64,000 nucleotides of DNA from assembly GCF_900188385.1 (NCBI RefSeq), contig NZ_FZOI01000009.1, positions 1 through 64,000 on the forward strand, written 5' to 3'. Positions 53,874 to 61,907 of this stretch are shown here, in pieces; position 1 is the stretch's first letter; the number at the start of each line of letters is the position of its first letter. The stretch is from Azospirillum sp. RU38E. Its GTDB lineage: Bacteria; Pseudomonadota; Alphaproteobacteria; Azospirillales; Azospirillaceae. The notes below the pieces were generated by a model, which saw nothing but the letters and a program-made list of their open reading frames with translations, was not told the origin of the DNA and ran no database searches. Made by a program: the position numbers and the translations under genes.

Positions 53874-55274
53874 ATGAAAAAGCTCAGACATCTCCTGGCC
53901 GCCCTCCTGCTGACCGGGCTGGCGGCTTCCATAGCGGCAGCGGAACCGGTGGACGATTATATCGCCGCCGCCCTGGCCCGCGATGCCAATCCCGGCCTTG
54001 GCCTGACCATTGTGCGCGACGGGCAGTTGCTGCGCGCCCAGGGCTATGGGCTGGCCAATCTGGAACATCAGGTGCCGGTGCATCCGGACACGCTGTTCAA
54101 GACCGGCGCTGTCGGGATGCAGCTGACGGCGGTGGCCGTCATGCTGCTGGTGGAAGATGGCAAGCTGCGGCTGGATGATTCTATCCGCCACCATCTGCCA
54201 GAGGTGCCCAAAAGCTGGCAGCCCATCACCATCCGCCAGTTGCTGAACCATAGTTCCGGCCTGCCCGCCACGCCCAATGGTGATTTCCGCGCCGATTATA
54301 CGGAGGCGGAGCTGCTGGGCATCATCGCCAAGCAGGATTTGAATTTTGCGGCCGGCAGCCGCTGGCGCTTCTCCTATGCCGATTATATCGTGCTGGGCTT
54401 TCTGGTGAAGCGGGTCAGCGGGCTCTATTACGCGGATTTCCTGCGCCAGCGCGTCTTCACCCCGCTGGGGATGCGCACGGCCAGGGCCATCAGCGACCTG
54501 GACGTGATCCCCCACCGTGCCGCAGGGTATGAGACGCGCGAGGGCCAGTTGCACAATGCGGAATGGATCTCGGCCACGGCCAATTCCACCGCTGACGGCT
54601 CGCTTTATCTCTCCCCGCTGGATTATGCGGCCTGGGCCATGGGCATGGACGGGCGCCGGGTGCTGACGGCGGAATCCTGGGCGCAGATCGCCGCCCCCGC
54701 CCGGCTGGCCAATGGCTGTACCCATCCCTATGGGTTCGGTTGGTATCAGCGCGGGGAGGGTGAAAAGCAGGCCTGGTGGCATTCCGGCAGTTGGCAGGGC
54801 TTCCAGACCCATGTGGTGCGCTATCCGGAACGCAAGCTGACCGTTGCCATCTTCGCCAACAGCGACAGGGCTGATGCGGCCACCTTGGCGCGGCATGTCG
54901 CCGGGCTGGTGGAGCCCGGCTTGGCCGACACGCCCGTCACCCCGATATCCGACGCCGATCCCAAGGTGACGGCGCGGGTGCGGCAATTGCTGGCGGATAT
55001 CGCGGCGGGCAAGGTGGCCTATGCGGCCTTTACCGATTATGCCAAGCTGGATTTCAGCGAACTGATGGCGGAATACGGCAAGACGCTTTCCCCCCTCGGC
55101 CCCCTGCAGGAGCTGGCCCTGTTCGACCGGCAGGACCAGTGCGGCGAGCTGCGCTATCGCTACCGCGCCCGCTATGAGGGGGGTGTGGTGGAACTGTCCG
55201 TCACACTGACCGCCAATGGCCGCATCGGTAATCTGGTACTGACCCCGCTGCCGGCCTGGGACGCGGCGGGTTAA
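53874..55274 (+). CDS. Beta-lactamase-fold serine hydrolase homologue without SxxK (likely pseudoenzyme)
   Basis: Secreted or lipid-facing protein of 466 residues with a signal peptide (LRHLLAALLLTGLAASIAAAEP). The fold of class C beta-lactamases/penicillin-binding proteins is clear in GLTIVRDGQLLRAQGYGLANLEHQ, QLLNHSSGL, GLYYADFLRQRVFTPLGM and WWHSGSWQGF. The nucleophile motif S-x-x-K reads A79-V-G-M82, and the Y-x-N motif reads Y-A-D, so no acyl-enzyme chemistry is expected. The last 100 residues form an extra C-terminal domain. The start may be 53865. It follows the winged-helix membrane protein by 50 bases and may be its partner. Confidence 0.85.
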   Translation: MKKLRHLLAALLLTGLAASIAAAEPVDDYIAAALARDANPGLGLTIVRDGQLLRAQGYGLANLEHQVPVHPDTLFKTGAVGMQLTAVAVMLLVEDGKLRLDDSIRHHLPEVPKSWQPITIRQLLNHSSGLPATPNGDFRADYTEAELLGIIAKQDLNFAAGSRWRFSYADYIVLGFLVKRVSGLYYADFLRQRVFTPLGMRTARAISDLDVIPHRAAGYETREGQLHNAEWISATANSTADGSLYLSPLDYAAWAMGMDGRRVLTAESWAQIAAPARLANGCTHPYGFGWYQRGEGEKQAWWHSGSWQGFQTHVVRYPERKLTVAIFANSDRADAATLARHVAGLVEPGLADTPVTPISDADPKVTARVRQLLADIAAGKVAYAAFTDYAKLDFSELMAEYGKTLSPLGPLQELALFDRQDQCGELRYRYRARYEGGVVELSVTLTANGRIGNLVLTPLPAWDAAG

Positions 55275-55334
55275 GGGGCTTTAAGGCGGGCCGTTGGACA
55301 TCGCTTCTGTGCCCAACGTCCCGCCCCTCCAACG

Positions 55335-55964
55335 TCACACCCCGCGATCCACCCACTCCGCGTAACTGGGCCGGGAGAGCTGGAACAGGTCGGTGCAGCG
55401 CGTGTACCAGCCGGCCCCATGCATCCGCGCCACCAGCGCCATGGCCAGCGTATCGACATGCAGGCGCTGGGCATCGACCAGTTCATCGCGGATATGGAAA
55501 TGCAGCACCTGCCCCAGCACCACGGTGGACAGCCCGGCATCGACCGACTGAAACAGCCGGCATTCCATGGCCACCGGGGCCGAGGCGATGCGCGGCGGCG
55601 TGATGGCGGTGGATTGGGTGACGGCGATACCGGCCTGCGCCAGCTCGTCAAAATCCGGCGGGGCGTCGATGCAGGTGAAATTCATCGCCGCCGCGTCCGC
55701 CTCCCCGACCAGATTGACCACAAACTCCCCCGTATCCAGGATGTTCCGGGCGCTGTCCTTGTAGCTGCCATCCGGGCGACGCATCAGCCCGATGGCCACC
55801 AGCGGCGGCTCCGACCCCATCATGTTGAAAAAGCTGTAAGGGGCGGCATTGCGGATGCCGTCGCTGGAACAGGTGGTCAGCCAGGCAATTGGGCGCGGCG
55901 TGATGGCCGCACTCATCAGCTTGTACCGGTCGGCTGCCACCATTTCTGCAAAATCGAAATCCAT
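55335..55964 (-). CDS. Flavin reductase family protein (FMN-binding split barrel)
   Basis: Protein of 209 residues starting MDFDFAEMVAADRYKLMSAAITPRPIAWLTT, a pattern of the DIM6/NTAB group, with NAAPYSFFNMMGSEPPLVAIG as the flavin-binding strand and EFVVNLVGEADA following. It is larger and only distantly related to the HpaC-like reductase at 23073. It is four bases downstream of the nitrilase and starts after AGGTAGG, so the two are co-transcribed. It may supply reduced flavin to an oxygenase elsewhere, or act as an FMN enzyme itself. Confidence 0.85.
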   Translation of the reverse strand: MDFDFAEMVAADRYKLMSAAITPRPIAWLTTCSSDGIRNAAPYSFFNMMGSEPPLVAIGLMRRPDGSYKDSARNILDTGEFVVNLVGEADAAAMNFTCIDAPPDFDELAQAGIAVTQSTAITPPRIASAPVAMECRLFQSVDAGLSTVVLGQVLHFHIRDELVDAQRLHVDTLAMALVARMHGAGWYTRCTDLFQLSRPSYAEWVDRGV

Positions 55965-55968
55965 GATC

Positions 55969-56907
55969 CTACCTGGCTCCCTGGCGCTTCACAGCCTGCT
56001 GGGGCGCCACATTGACATTCAGGGTGAAGATGTCCGGCCGTGCGTAATGGCCGACGACATCAAAATCATATTTGCCGCGCACCCCCTCATCCGGGTCGAT
56101 ATCGGCATAAAGGATGGTTTCCCCGTCAAAGAAGGGACCGGCCAGCACAGCCCCCAGCGGGGCCACGATCATTGATCCACCGCGCAGCAGCACGGTTGCC
56201 GGATCATCCCCCAGCGCGCAGTCATAATCGGCCGGATAGGCCCCGCGCGTGATGTATTGGCAGGCGGACAGCACGAAGCAGCGCCCCTCCAGCGCGATAT
56301 GCCGCATGGTGCTGGCCCAGCTATCACGATCATCGGCCGTGGGGGCGCAATAAAGCGTGATACCCTGGTCATACATCGCCATGCGCAGCATGGGCATGTA
56401 GTTTTCCCAGCAGATCACCGCCCCGATACGGCCCAGCGCCGTTTCGATCACCGGCAACGTCGATCCATCGCCAAAGCCCCAGATCAGCCGTTCCGCCCCG
56501 GTCGGCATCAGCTTGCGATGTTTGGCAACCAGCCCCTTGGCCCCGTCAAAGAACAAAGCTGTGCAATAGACGGTGCCGCCATCCCGCTCAATAACGCCGA
56601 TGACGACAAAGGCATCGGTTTCCCGCACCGCCTCGGCCAGCAGTTCCACCTCCGGCCCGTCCAGGGCGATGGCCGCCGCGTGATAGCGGCGGTAATCCTC
56701 CCGCCCCTGCGGCTTGCGCATCCCGACCGGGGTACCAAACGACGCCCCCTTGGGATAACCGCCCAGAAAGGCTTCGGGGAAGACGATCAGCCGGGCACCA
56801 TTGGCCGCCGCCTCGCGCACCAGGGCGGCCGCCTTGCGGGCCGAGGCCAATGCGTCCTGAGGCAAAGCCGCCGCCTGCACGACGGCGGCCCGAAATTGTG
56901 GAGCCAT
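55969..56907 (-). CDS. Nitrilase (carbon-nitrogen hydrolase family)
   Basis: Protein of 312 residues with the catalytic set of the family: Glu45 in VFPEAFLGGYPKG, Lys132 in HRKLMPTGAE and the nucleophile Cys166 in VICWENYMP. The GGYPKG and CWEN motifs point to the nitrilase branch, which hydrolyses organic nitriles to acids and ammonia, more than to amidases. It begins after GAGAGG and is divergent from the cupin dioxygenase across operator element B. Its acid product could be a substrate for the CoA ligase, an inference. Confidence 0.93.
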   Translation of the reverse strand: MAPQFRAAVVQAAALPQDALASARKAAALVREAAANGARLIVFPEAFLGGYPKGASFGTPVGMRKPQGREDYRRYHAAAIALDGPEVELLAEAVRETDAFVVIGVIERDGGTVYCTALFFDGAKGLVAKHRKLMPTGAERLIWGFGDGSTLPVIETALGRIGAVICWENYMPMLRMAMYDQGITLYCAPTADDRDSWASTMRHIALEGRCFVLSACQYITRGAYPADYDCALGDDPATVLLRGGSMIVAPLGAVLAGPFFDGETILYADIDPDEGVRGKYDFDVVGHYARPDIFTLNVNVAPQQAVKRQGAR

Positions 56908-56963
56908 CCTTGAAACCTCTCAAACCCGGGGCGCCAAACCGGCGCCAATTATCTGCGCCCAAG

Positions 56964-57020
56964 ATACTTGCATCATCATCCGAGGCAAGATATTTTATGC
57001 CTATAATAATTTCCGCGGGA
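56964..57020 (+). promoter_or_regulatory. Operator/promoter element B before the cupin dioxygenase
   Basis: ATACTTGCAT (56964-56973) and GGCAAGATATTTTATGCC (56984-57001) have exactly the spacing seen in element A at 27268. Similarity runs on through TATAATAATTT to the CGGGAGGG ribosome site for the ATG at 57028. It probably controls the dioxygenase and may also affect the divergent nitrilase. Confidence 0.7.
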
Positions 57021-57027
57021 GGGTTTC

Positions 57028-58167
57028 ATGGCGCAGGCCAGCTACGACCAGTATCGCGAGGATGTCATCGGCCGCGCCAATGTCGCCGACACACCCGAAC
57101 TGGTGGCCTATTACCGGCGGCTATCCGCCTTGGGCACAGGCGCGCTCTGGACCGTCGCCAACAAGATCGAGCCCTGGCAGCCGCATTCATCCTCGGTGCC
57201 GATGCTGTGGCGATACCGCGATCTGCGCGAGGATGTGCTGAAGGCGCTGGATCTGGTGACGCCGGAACAGGCGGGCCGGCGCGTGATCTATCTGGAAAAC
57301 AAGGGCCGGTCCGATGTGGTTGCCGCCGTGGGCTGGCTTTATTCCGGCCTGCAGGTGATGAAGCCGGGCGAATGCGCCTCCAGCCACCGGCACAGCGCAT
57401 CCGCCCTGCGCTTCATCATGGAAGGCAGCGGGGCCTTCACCAATGTCGATGGTCACAAGATGACCCTGGGCGCCAATGATTTCGTGCTGACGCCCAACGG
57501 GACGTGGCACGAACATGGCGTGTCGGCGGACGGGTCGATCTGCATCTGGCAGGACGGCCTGGACATTCCGCTGATGAACGCGCTGGACGCCAATTTCTAT
57601 GAGGTGCATCCGGACCTGCAGCAGGCCATCGCCTATCCGGTCAATGACAGCCTGGCCATGTGGGCGGGGTCCGGCCTGCGTCCGGCGGGCCAGCACTGGA
57701 CCAAGCCCTATTCGCCGCTGCTGAAATATGAATGGGCACCGACATACGAGGCGCTGCAGCGCTATGCCCGGGTCACCGATGGCTCGCCCTTTGACGGGAT
57801 CATCATGGATTATGTGAACCCGAACACGGGTGGGCCGGTGATGCAGACCATCGGCGCCACCATGCAGATGCTGCGTCCGGGGGAGCACACCAAGGCCCAC
57901 CGCCAGACCGGCAGTTTCGTTTATCAGTGCGCCAAGGGGCGGGGCTGGTCGGTGATCAATGGCCAGCGTTTTGACTGGCAGGAACGCGACATCTTCGTCG
58001 TGCCGGCCTGGATGTATCACGAACATGCCAACGCCTCGGCCACAGAGGATGCCTGCCTGTTCAGCTTCCACGACCTGCCGGTGATGCGCGCCCTCGGCCT
58101 CTATCGTGAAGAAGCCCTGGCCGACAATGGCGGCCATCAACCTGTAAACAACCCACTTCTCGGATAA
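57028..58167 (+). CDS. Gentisate 1,2-dioxygenase-like bicupin
   Basis: Protein of 379 residues with two cupin domains. The first metal site has His120-x-His122 in ECASSHRHSASALRF and His161 in GTWHEHG. The second cupin carries GEHTKAHRQTGSFVY and PAWMYHEH. Length and layout match gentisate 1,2-dioxygenase and the related salicylate and 1-hydroxy-2-naphthoate dioxygenases, which open an ortho-hydroxy aromatic acid with Fe(II). A FAH-family hydrolase downstream fits the gentisate-type route (maleylpyruvate/fumarylpyruvate hydrolysis). The exact ring substrate is open. Confidence 0.9.
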   Translation: MAQASYDQYREDVIGRANVADTPELVAYYRRLSALGTGALWTVANKIEPWQPHSSSVPMLWRYRDLREDVLKALDLVTPEQAGRRVIYLENKGRSDVVAAVGWLYSGLQVMKPGECASSHRHSASALRFIMEGSGAFTNVDGHKMTLGANDFVLTPNGTWHEHGVSADGSICIWQDGLDIPLMNALDANFYEVHPDLQQAIAYPVNDSLAMWAGSGLRPAGQHWTKPYSPLLKYEWAPTYEALQRYARVTDGSPFDGIIMDYVNPNTGGPVMQTIGATMQMLRPGEHTKAHRQTGSFVYQCAKGRGWSVINGQRFDWQERDIFVVPAWMYHEHANASATEDACLFSFHDLPVMRALGLYREEALADNGGHQPVNNPLLG

Positions 58168-58245
58168 AGCCAGATCAGTCGGTCATAGCGTCATCCCTGC
58201 GACACGCACAAAGGGGCTCCGACCATGGTTTGGCCTCCATGGTGC

Positions 58246-58336
58246 CTTCCCCGCGAAAGCGGGGATCCAGGGGCCACAAGAACCATCGCCTGGGTGCAAT
58301 CGGCCCCTGGACCCCCGCTTTCGCGGGGGAGACAGG
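58246..58336. repeat. Intergenic inverted repeat before the FAH gene
   Basis: CTTCCCCGCGAAAGCGGGGA with TCCAGGGGCC (58246-58275) pairs with GGCCCCTGGACCCCCGCTTT and CGCGGGGGAGACAGG (58302-58336). It is the same family as 30596-30692. It lies between the dioxygenase and the FAH gene in the same direction, about 70 bases before the FAH start. It could separate their expression. Confidence 0.83.
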
Positions 58337-58405
58337 GGATAGAAGCAGACTGAAGCGGCGTCACGCCCATCTCCCAACCCCTAAAGAAACCCCAAAGGAA
58401 GTTCG

Positions 58406-59317
58406 ATGCGTCTCGTAACCTACCGCGCTGATGTGGAATCGGCGGCGCGCCTGGGCGCCCTGGCCGGCGATCTGGTGATCGATCTGGCCCGTTTCGGCAG
58501 CGCCAAGGGTGTGCCGTTCCCCGCCACCATGCTGGAATTCATCGATCTGGGGCCGCAGGCCGTGGCCATTGCCAGCCGGCTGATTGCCGAATGCGGGGAG
58601 ATTTTCCCGCTGGGCACGGCCGTGCCGCTGGCCAATGTCACGCTGCTCGCCCCCATCCCGCGCCCGCGCAAGAACATCTTCGGCATCGGCTTGAACTATA
58701 CCGAGCATGTGGCTGAAAGCGCCAAGTCGCTGGACACTTCCCCCGACCTGCCGCGCCAGCCGGTGATCTTCTCCAAGCCGCCGACCAGCGTGATCGGGCC
58801 GGGGGAGCCGATCACGCATGACAAGGCCATCACCCAGCAGTTGGACTGGGAGGTCGAACTGGCGGCCATCATCGGCACCCGCGCCAAGGGCGTTTCCCGC
58901 GCCGACGCGCTGCGCCATGTCTTCGGCTATACGGTCTGTATCGATATGAGCGCGCGCGATTGCCGCCGCGCCGGCCAGTGGATCTATTCCAAGGGCCAGG
59001 ACAGCTATTGCCCCATGGGCCCGGTGGTTGTCACCGCCGATGAAATTCCCGATCCGCAGAATCTGGACCTGTGGCTGACCGTCAATGGCGTGGAAAAGCA
59101 ACGCAGCAACACCGCCTTCATGCTGTTCAAGGTGGATGAGCTGGTGGCCGATATCAGCAAGGGCATCACCCTGGAACCGGGTGACATCATCGCCACCGGC
59201 ACGCCGGCGGGCGTGGGGGCCGGCCGCTCCCCGCAGGAATGGCTGTGGCCGGGCGATATTGTTGTCGCCACGGTGGAAGGCATCGGCACCCTGCGCCATC
59301 CGATCGTAGCGCGGTAA
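58406..59317 (+). CDS. Fumarylacetoacetate hydrolase family protein
   Basis: Protein of 303 residues. The C-terminal FAH catalytic domain begins near residue 95 (NIFGIGLNYTEHVAE), with metal-ligand glutamates in QLDWEVELAAIIG and the YTVCIDMSARDCRR segment. GDIIATGTPAGVGAGR closes the fold. Relatives hydrolyse acylpyruvates such as fumarylpyruvate, or act on 2-hydroxy-dienoates. Coming after a gentisate-dioxygenase-like cupin, fumarylpyruvate/maleylpyruvate hydrolysis is the most likely role, but no maleylpyruvate isomerase is present here. Confidence 0.9.
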   Translation: MRLVTYRADVESAARLGALAGDLVIDLARFGSAKGVPFPATMLEFIDLGPQAVAIASRLIAECGEIFPLGTAVPLANVTLLAPIPRPRKNIFGIGLNYTEHVAESAKSLDTSPDLPRQPVIFSKPPTSVIGPGEPITHDKAITQQLDWEVELAAIIGTRAKGVSRADALRHVFGYTVCIDMSARDCRRAGQWIYSKGQDSYCPMGPVVVTADEIPDPQNLDLWLTVNGVEKQRSNTAFMLFKVDELVADISKGITLEPGDIIATGTPAGVGAGRSPQEWLWPGDIVVATVEGIGTLRHPIVAR

Positions 59318-59394
59318 GCGGCCCCAATCCCGGACACATTACCTTTCAGGCTTTGGGGTCTCCCGCCCTGTTTCTCCCGGCTTGAAAGGATTGG

Positions 59395-59428
59395 CGGGCG
59401 GCGATCCAGATGACGCCGCCCGTTTTTT
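59395..59428 (+). terminator. Intrinsic terminator after the FAH gene
   Basis: CGGGCGGCG (59395-59403) pairs with CGCCGCCCG (59414-59422), followed directly by six T. It ends the plus-strand transcript just before the convergent NTF2-like gene (stop at 59438). Confidence 0.88.
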
Positions 59429-59437
59429 CTATCTGCG

Positions 59438-59992
59438 TTACGAGGCCGAACGTGAGGCGTCGTCAATGACGTAGCGCCAGCCGCCGTCGCGCTGTTTCTG
59501 CATGACCTCGATCCCGCCGCCGGTCAGTTCCACCAGCGTTCCATCCGCCTTTGGCATCCGCAGGGTCCAATGGTTGGTCGTAAGCGCAATATCCTTGTAG
59601 AGCAGGTGCTTGCGGACATTCAGGTCAATCTTCGGCTTAAGGGCCAGCAACCCTTTGAAATCGTCCCGCACGCGGGATTGGCCGACCATTTCCGTACCAT
59701 CGGGATTGACGTAGGTGACATCGGCCACATAAAGATCGACCAGTGCATCCAGATCAGCGGCGTTGAACCGCTCCTGCCAGGCATCATACAGCTTGTCGAT
59801 ATCCGTGACAGGCGCAATGCGGGATACGGAGGTTGCAGCGGCCTCCCCCATCGGGCCGGCGATACCAGCGGAGACCAGGCCCGCGGTCACACCCTTGAGG
59901 AAGGTCGAGCGTGTCAGCCCGGCGTCGCCGTCGGCGATACCGGGAACCTTTTCGGCGCTGATTTGCAAGGCCTTGCGGATAGATAGGATCAC
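59438..59992 (-). CDS. NTF2-like (SnoaL-fold) protein with an N-terminal leader
   Basis: Protein of 184 residues. The C-terminal 125 residues form an NTF2/SnoaL cone (LYDAWQERFNAADLDALVDLYVADVTYVNPDG, then GQSRVRDDFKGLL). The N-terminus has TRSTFLKGVTAGLVSAGIAG, like a Tat or Sec signal that lacks the twin arginine. The start is GTG at 59992 after AGGAGG. Members range from isomerases and hydratases to ligand-binding proteins; the residues here do not settle it. It is isolated from the sigma-factor operon, which is divergent. Confidence 0.8.
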   Translation of the reverse strand: MILSIRKALQISAEKVPGIADGDAGLTRSTFLKGVTAGLVSAGIAGPMGEAAATSVSRIAPVTDIDKLYDAWQERFNAADLDALVDLYVADVTYVNPDGTEMVGQSRVRDDFKGLLALKPKIDLNVRKHLLYKDIALTTNHWTLRMPKADGTLVELTGGGIEVMQKQRDGGWRYVIDDASRSAS

Positions 59993-60275
59993 TCTTTCCT
60001 CCTCGAATAGTCACAAATGGCGGGTTGCGATGAACTCTGGGGATGCCAACGCCGCCCGTCCATTTCATCTTCGGTCGTTCTTGCTGCTATTTCGGCCAAA
60101 GTGGCTCCGAATTTGTGGCCGATGGCTATGATGGCAATCGCGCCGACGGAGCATCCGGTCACCCCCGTGCAGATCCCTGCGCTACCGCAAAGGCACCGGA
60201 GCCAATTTTCCCCCTATGCTGTTGACGGAAAATCATCGCCCCGGAACTCGTCAGGAAAAAGGGATCGGGAAGACA

Positions 60276-60845
60276 ATGACGCAACGGGGGGAACTGGCAC
60301 GGTGGGTGGGGGCGCAGATTCTGCCCCATGAACGGGACGTGCGCCTGTGGCTGCAACGGCGGCTTGTCGCCGAAGGCGATGTGGAGGACATCGTGCAGGA
60401 ATGCTATTGCCAGTTCGCCCAGCTCTCCGAATTCAGCCATATTGCCGAACCACGGGCTTATTTCTTCACCACGGCCCGGCACCTGGCCTTCCGCCAATTG
60501 CGCCGCGCCGCCGTGGTGCGGATGGAGGCGATTTCCGACACGATCCGCGACGAATTGCAGAATGACCAGCCCTCGCCGGAACAGGCGGCGGTGGCGCGGG
60601 AGGAACTGGGCCGGGTGGAAGAAGCCCTGAAAACCCTGTCGGCGCGGGCACGGCGCATTTTCATCATGCGACGCGTCGATGGGTTGAGCCAGAAGGAGAT
60701 TGCCCGCCAGCTGGGTGTCAGCGAAATGGTGGTGGAGAATGAGGCCAGCCGCAGCCTGCGCGCCGTCCTGAAGCTTTTGACCGATCCGGCAAAGCCGACC
60801 ATGGCCAGCCCGACCAAGGGGGTATCCCGTGTCGGAAAGCGTTGA
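60276..60845 (+). CDS. FecI-type ECF RNA polymerase sigma factor
   Basis: Sigma factor of 189 residues. Region 2 (LWLQRRLVAEGDVEDIVQECYCQFAQL, and AYFFTTARHLAFRQLRR) and region 4 (LSARARRIFIMRRVDGLSQKEIARQLGVSEMVVEN) are complete. The start ATG follows GGGAAG; upstream frame is rejected. The gene overlaps fecR by 17 bases and precedes an STN-domain TonB receptor, so this is an iron-starvation-type cell-surface signalling system. The sigma factor probably directs transcription of the receptor gene. Confidence 0.93.
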   Translation: MTQRGELARWVGAQILPHERDVRLWLQRRLVAEGDVEDIVQECYCQFAQLSEFSHIAEPRAYFFTTARHLAFRQLRRAAVVRMEAISDTIRDELQNDQPSPEQAAVAREELGRVEEALKTLSARARRIFIMRRVDGLSQKEIARQLGVSEMVVENEASRSLRAVLKLLTDPAKPTMASPTKGVSRVGKR

Positions 60846-61815
60846 CGAGAACGCCGCCGCCTGGGCGCTGCGCCACCCGCTGGATGCGGCGGGGCACGCG
60901 GAGCTGGAGGCTTGGCTGGCGGTCGATCCCCGGCGCGAAGGCGCCTTGCTGCGCGCCATGGCGGCATTGAGCGTCATTGAGGACGCCGTTGAAGGGGCGC
61001 CGCAGACGCAAGCGGGCGAAGAGAATCCCCACGCTCCTGTATCCCCCTCCCCCGGCAGCGATCCGTTTTCCCGTCCGACCCGGCGGCGGATGCTGATTGG
61101 GGCGGGCAGCGGCATTGCCGCATCAGCGGCGGGCCTTGTCGTCTGGTCGCAACTGGTCGGGGAGCGGGTGACCACTGCCCAGGGGGAAATCCGGCGTCTG
61201 CCCCTGGCCGACGGGTCGGTTGCCACCATCAATACCGACAGCGCACTTCGCGTCGTCTTCGCCAAAAACAGCCGCCAGGTTGCGCTGGATAAGGGCCAAG
61301 CCTGGTTCCAGGTGGTAAAGGATATCAAGCGCCCCTTCATCGTTGATGCCGGCATCGCCCAGGTGCGGGCGGTCGGCACCGCCTTTTCCGTGCATCGCGG
61401 TGAGGAGGGCGTGCAGGTATCGGTCACCGAGGGCATTGTCGCCGTCTGGCCCAGCCGGGCCACCGGCGCCATGAGCATTCTGGAAGCCGGGCAGTTCGCC
61501 CATTTCCGCGCCGACGCCCAACAGCCGGAAACGGGCACGGCCCCGGCGGAAATTGAACGGGCGCTGGCCTGGCGATCTGGGCAGATCGCCCTGGAGAACG
61601 AAACACTGGGTTACGCGGTGGCACAGTTCAACCGCTATAACCACCGCAAGCTGGTTGTCAGCGATGCCGATCTGGAGGCCGAACGCCTGATCGGCCTGTT
61701 CAATATCGACCGGCCGGAGGATTTTGCCGCAACCCTGGAAGCCTCATTGAATGTTGATGTGAAGGTCTCGCCCTCGGAAATTCGTCTGTCACGAAGAAAA
61801 TCACGCTCCCATTGA
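60829..61815 (+). CDS. FecR-type anti-sigma regulator
   Basis: Inner-membrane protein of 328 residues. An N-terminal cytosolic domain (AAAWALRHPLDAAGHAELEAWLAVDPRREGAL) would bind the sigma factor. One transmembrane segment runs about 88-108 (MLIGAGSGIAASAAGLVVW), and the periplasmic FecR domain has GEIRRLPLADGSVATINTDSA and DVKVSPSEIRLS. It starts with GTG at 60829 inside the sigma gene. It would relay the signal from the STN domain of the receptor encoded 92 bases downstream to the sigma factor. Confidence 0.93.
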   Translation: MSESVDENAAAWALRHPLDAAGHAELEAWLAVDPRREGALLRAMAALSVIEDAVEGAPQTQAGEENPHAPVSPSPGSDPFSRPTRRRMLIGAGSGIAASAAGLVVWSQLVGERVTTAQGEIRRLPLADGSVATINTDSALRVVFAKNSRQVALDKGQAWFQVVKDIKRPFIVDAGIAQVRAVGTAFSVHRGEEGVQVSVTEGIVAVWPSRATGAMSILEAGQFAHFRADAQQPETGTAPAEIERALAWRSGQIALENETLGYAVAQFNRYNHRKLVVSDADLEAERLIGLFNIDRPEDFAATLEASLNVDVKVSPSEIRLSRRKSRSH

Positions 61816-61907
61816 CGGAAATCTCCCTGACAAGGGCTCATAGAAGAATGAGCGTACCGGAAAAGTCAGGGCGCCGAAAACAAATGATAAAATAATGGGA
61901 GGATTGA

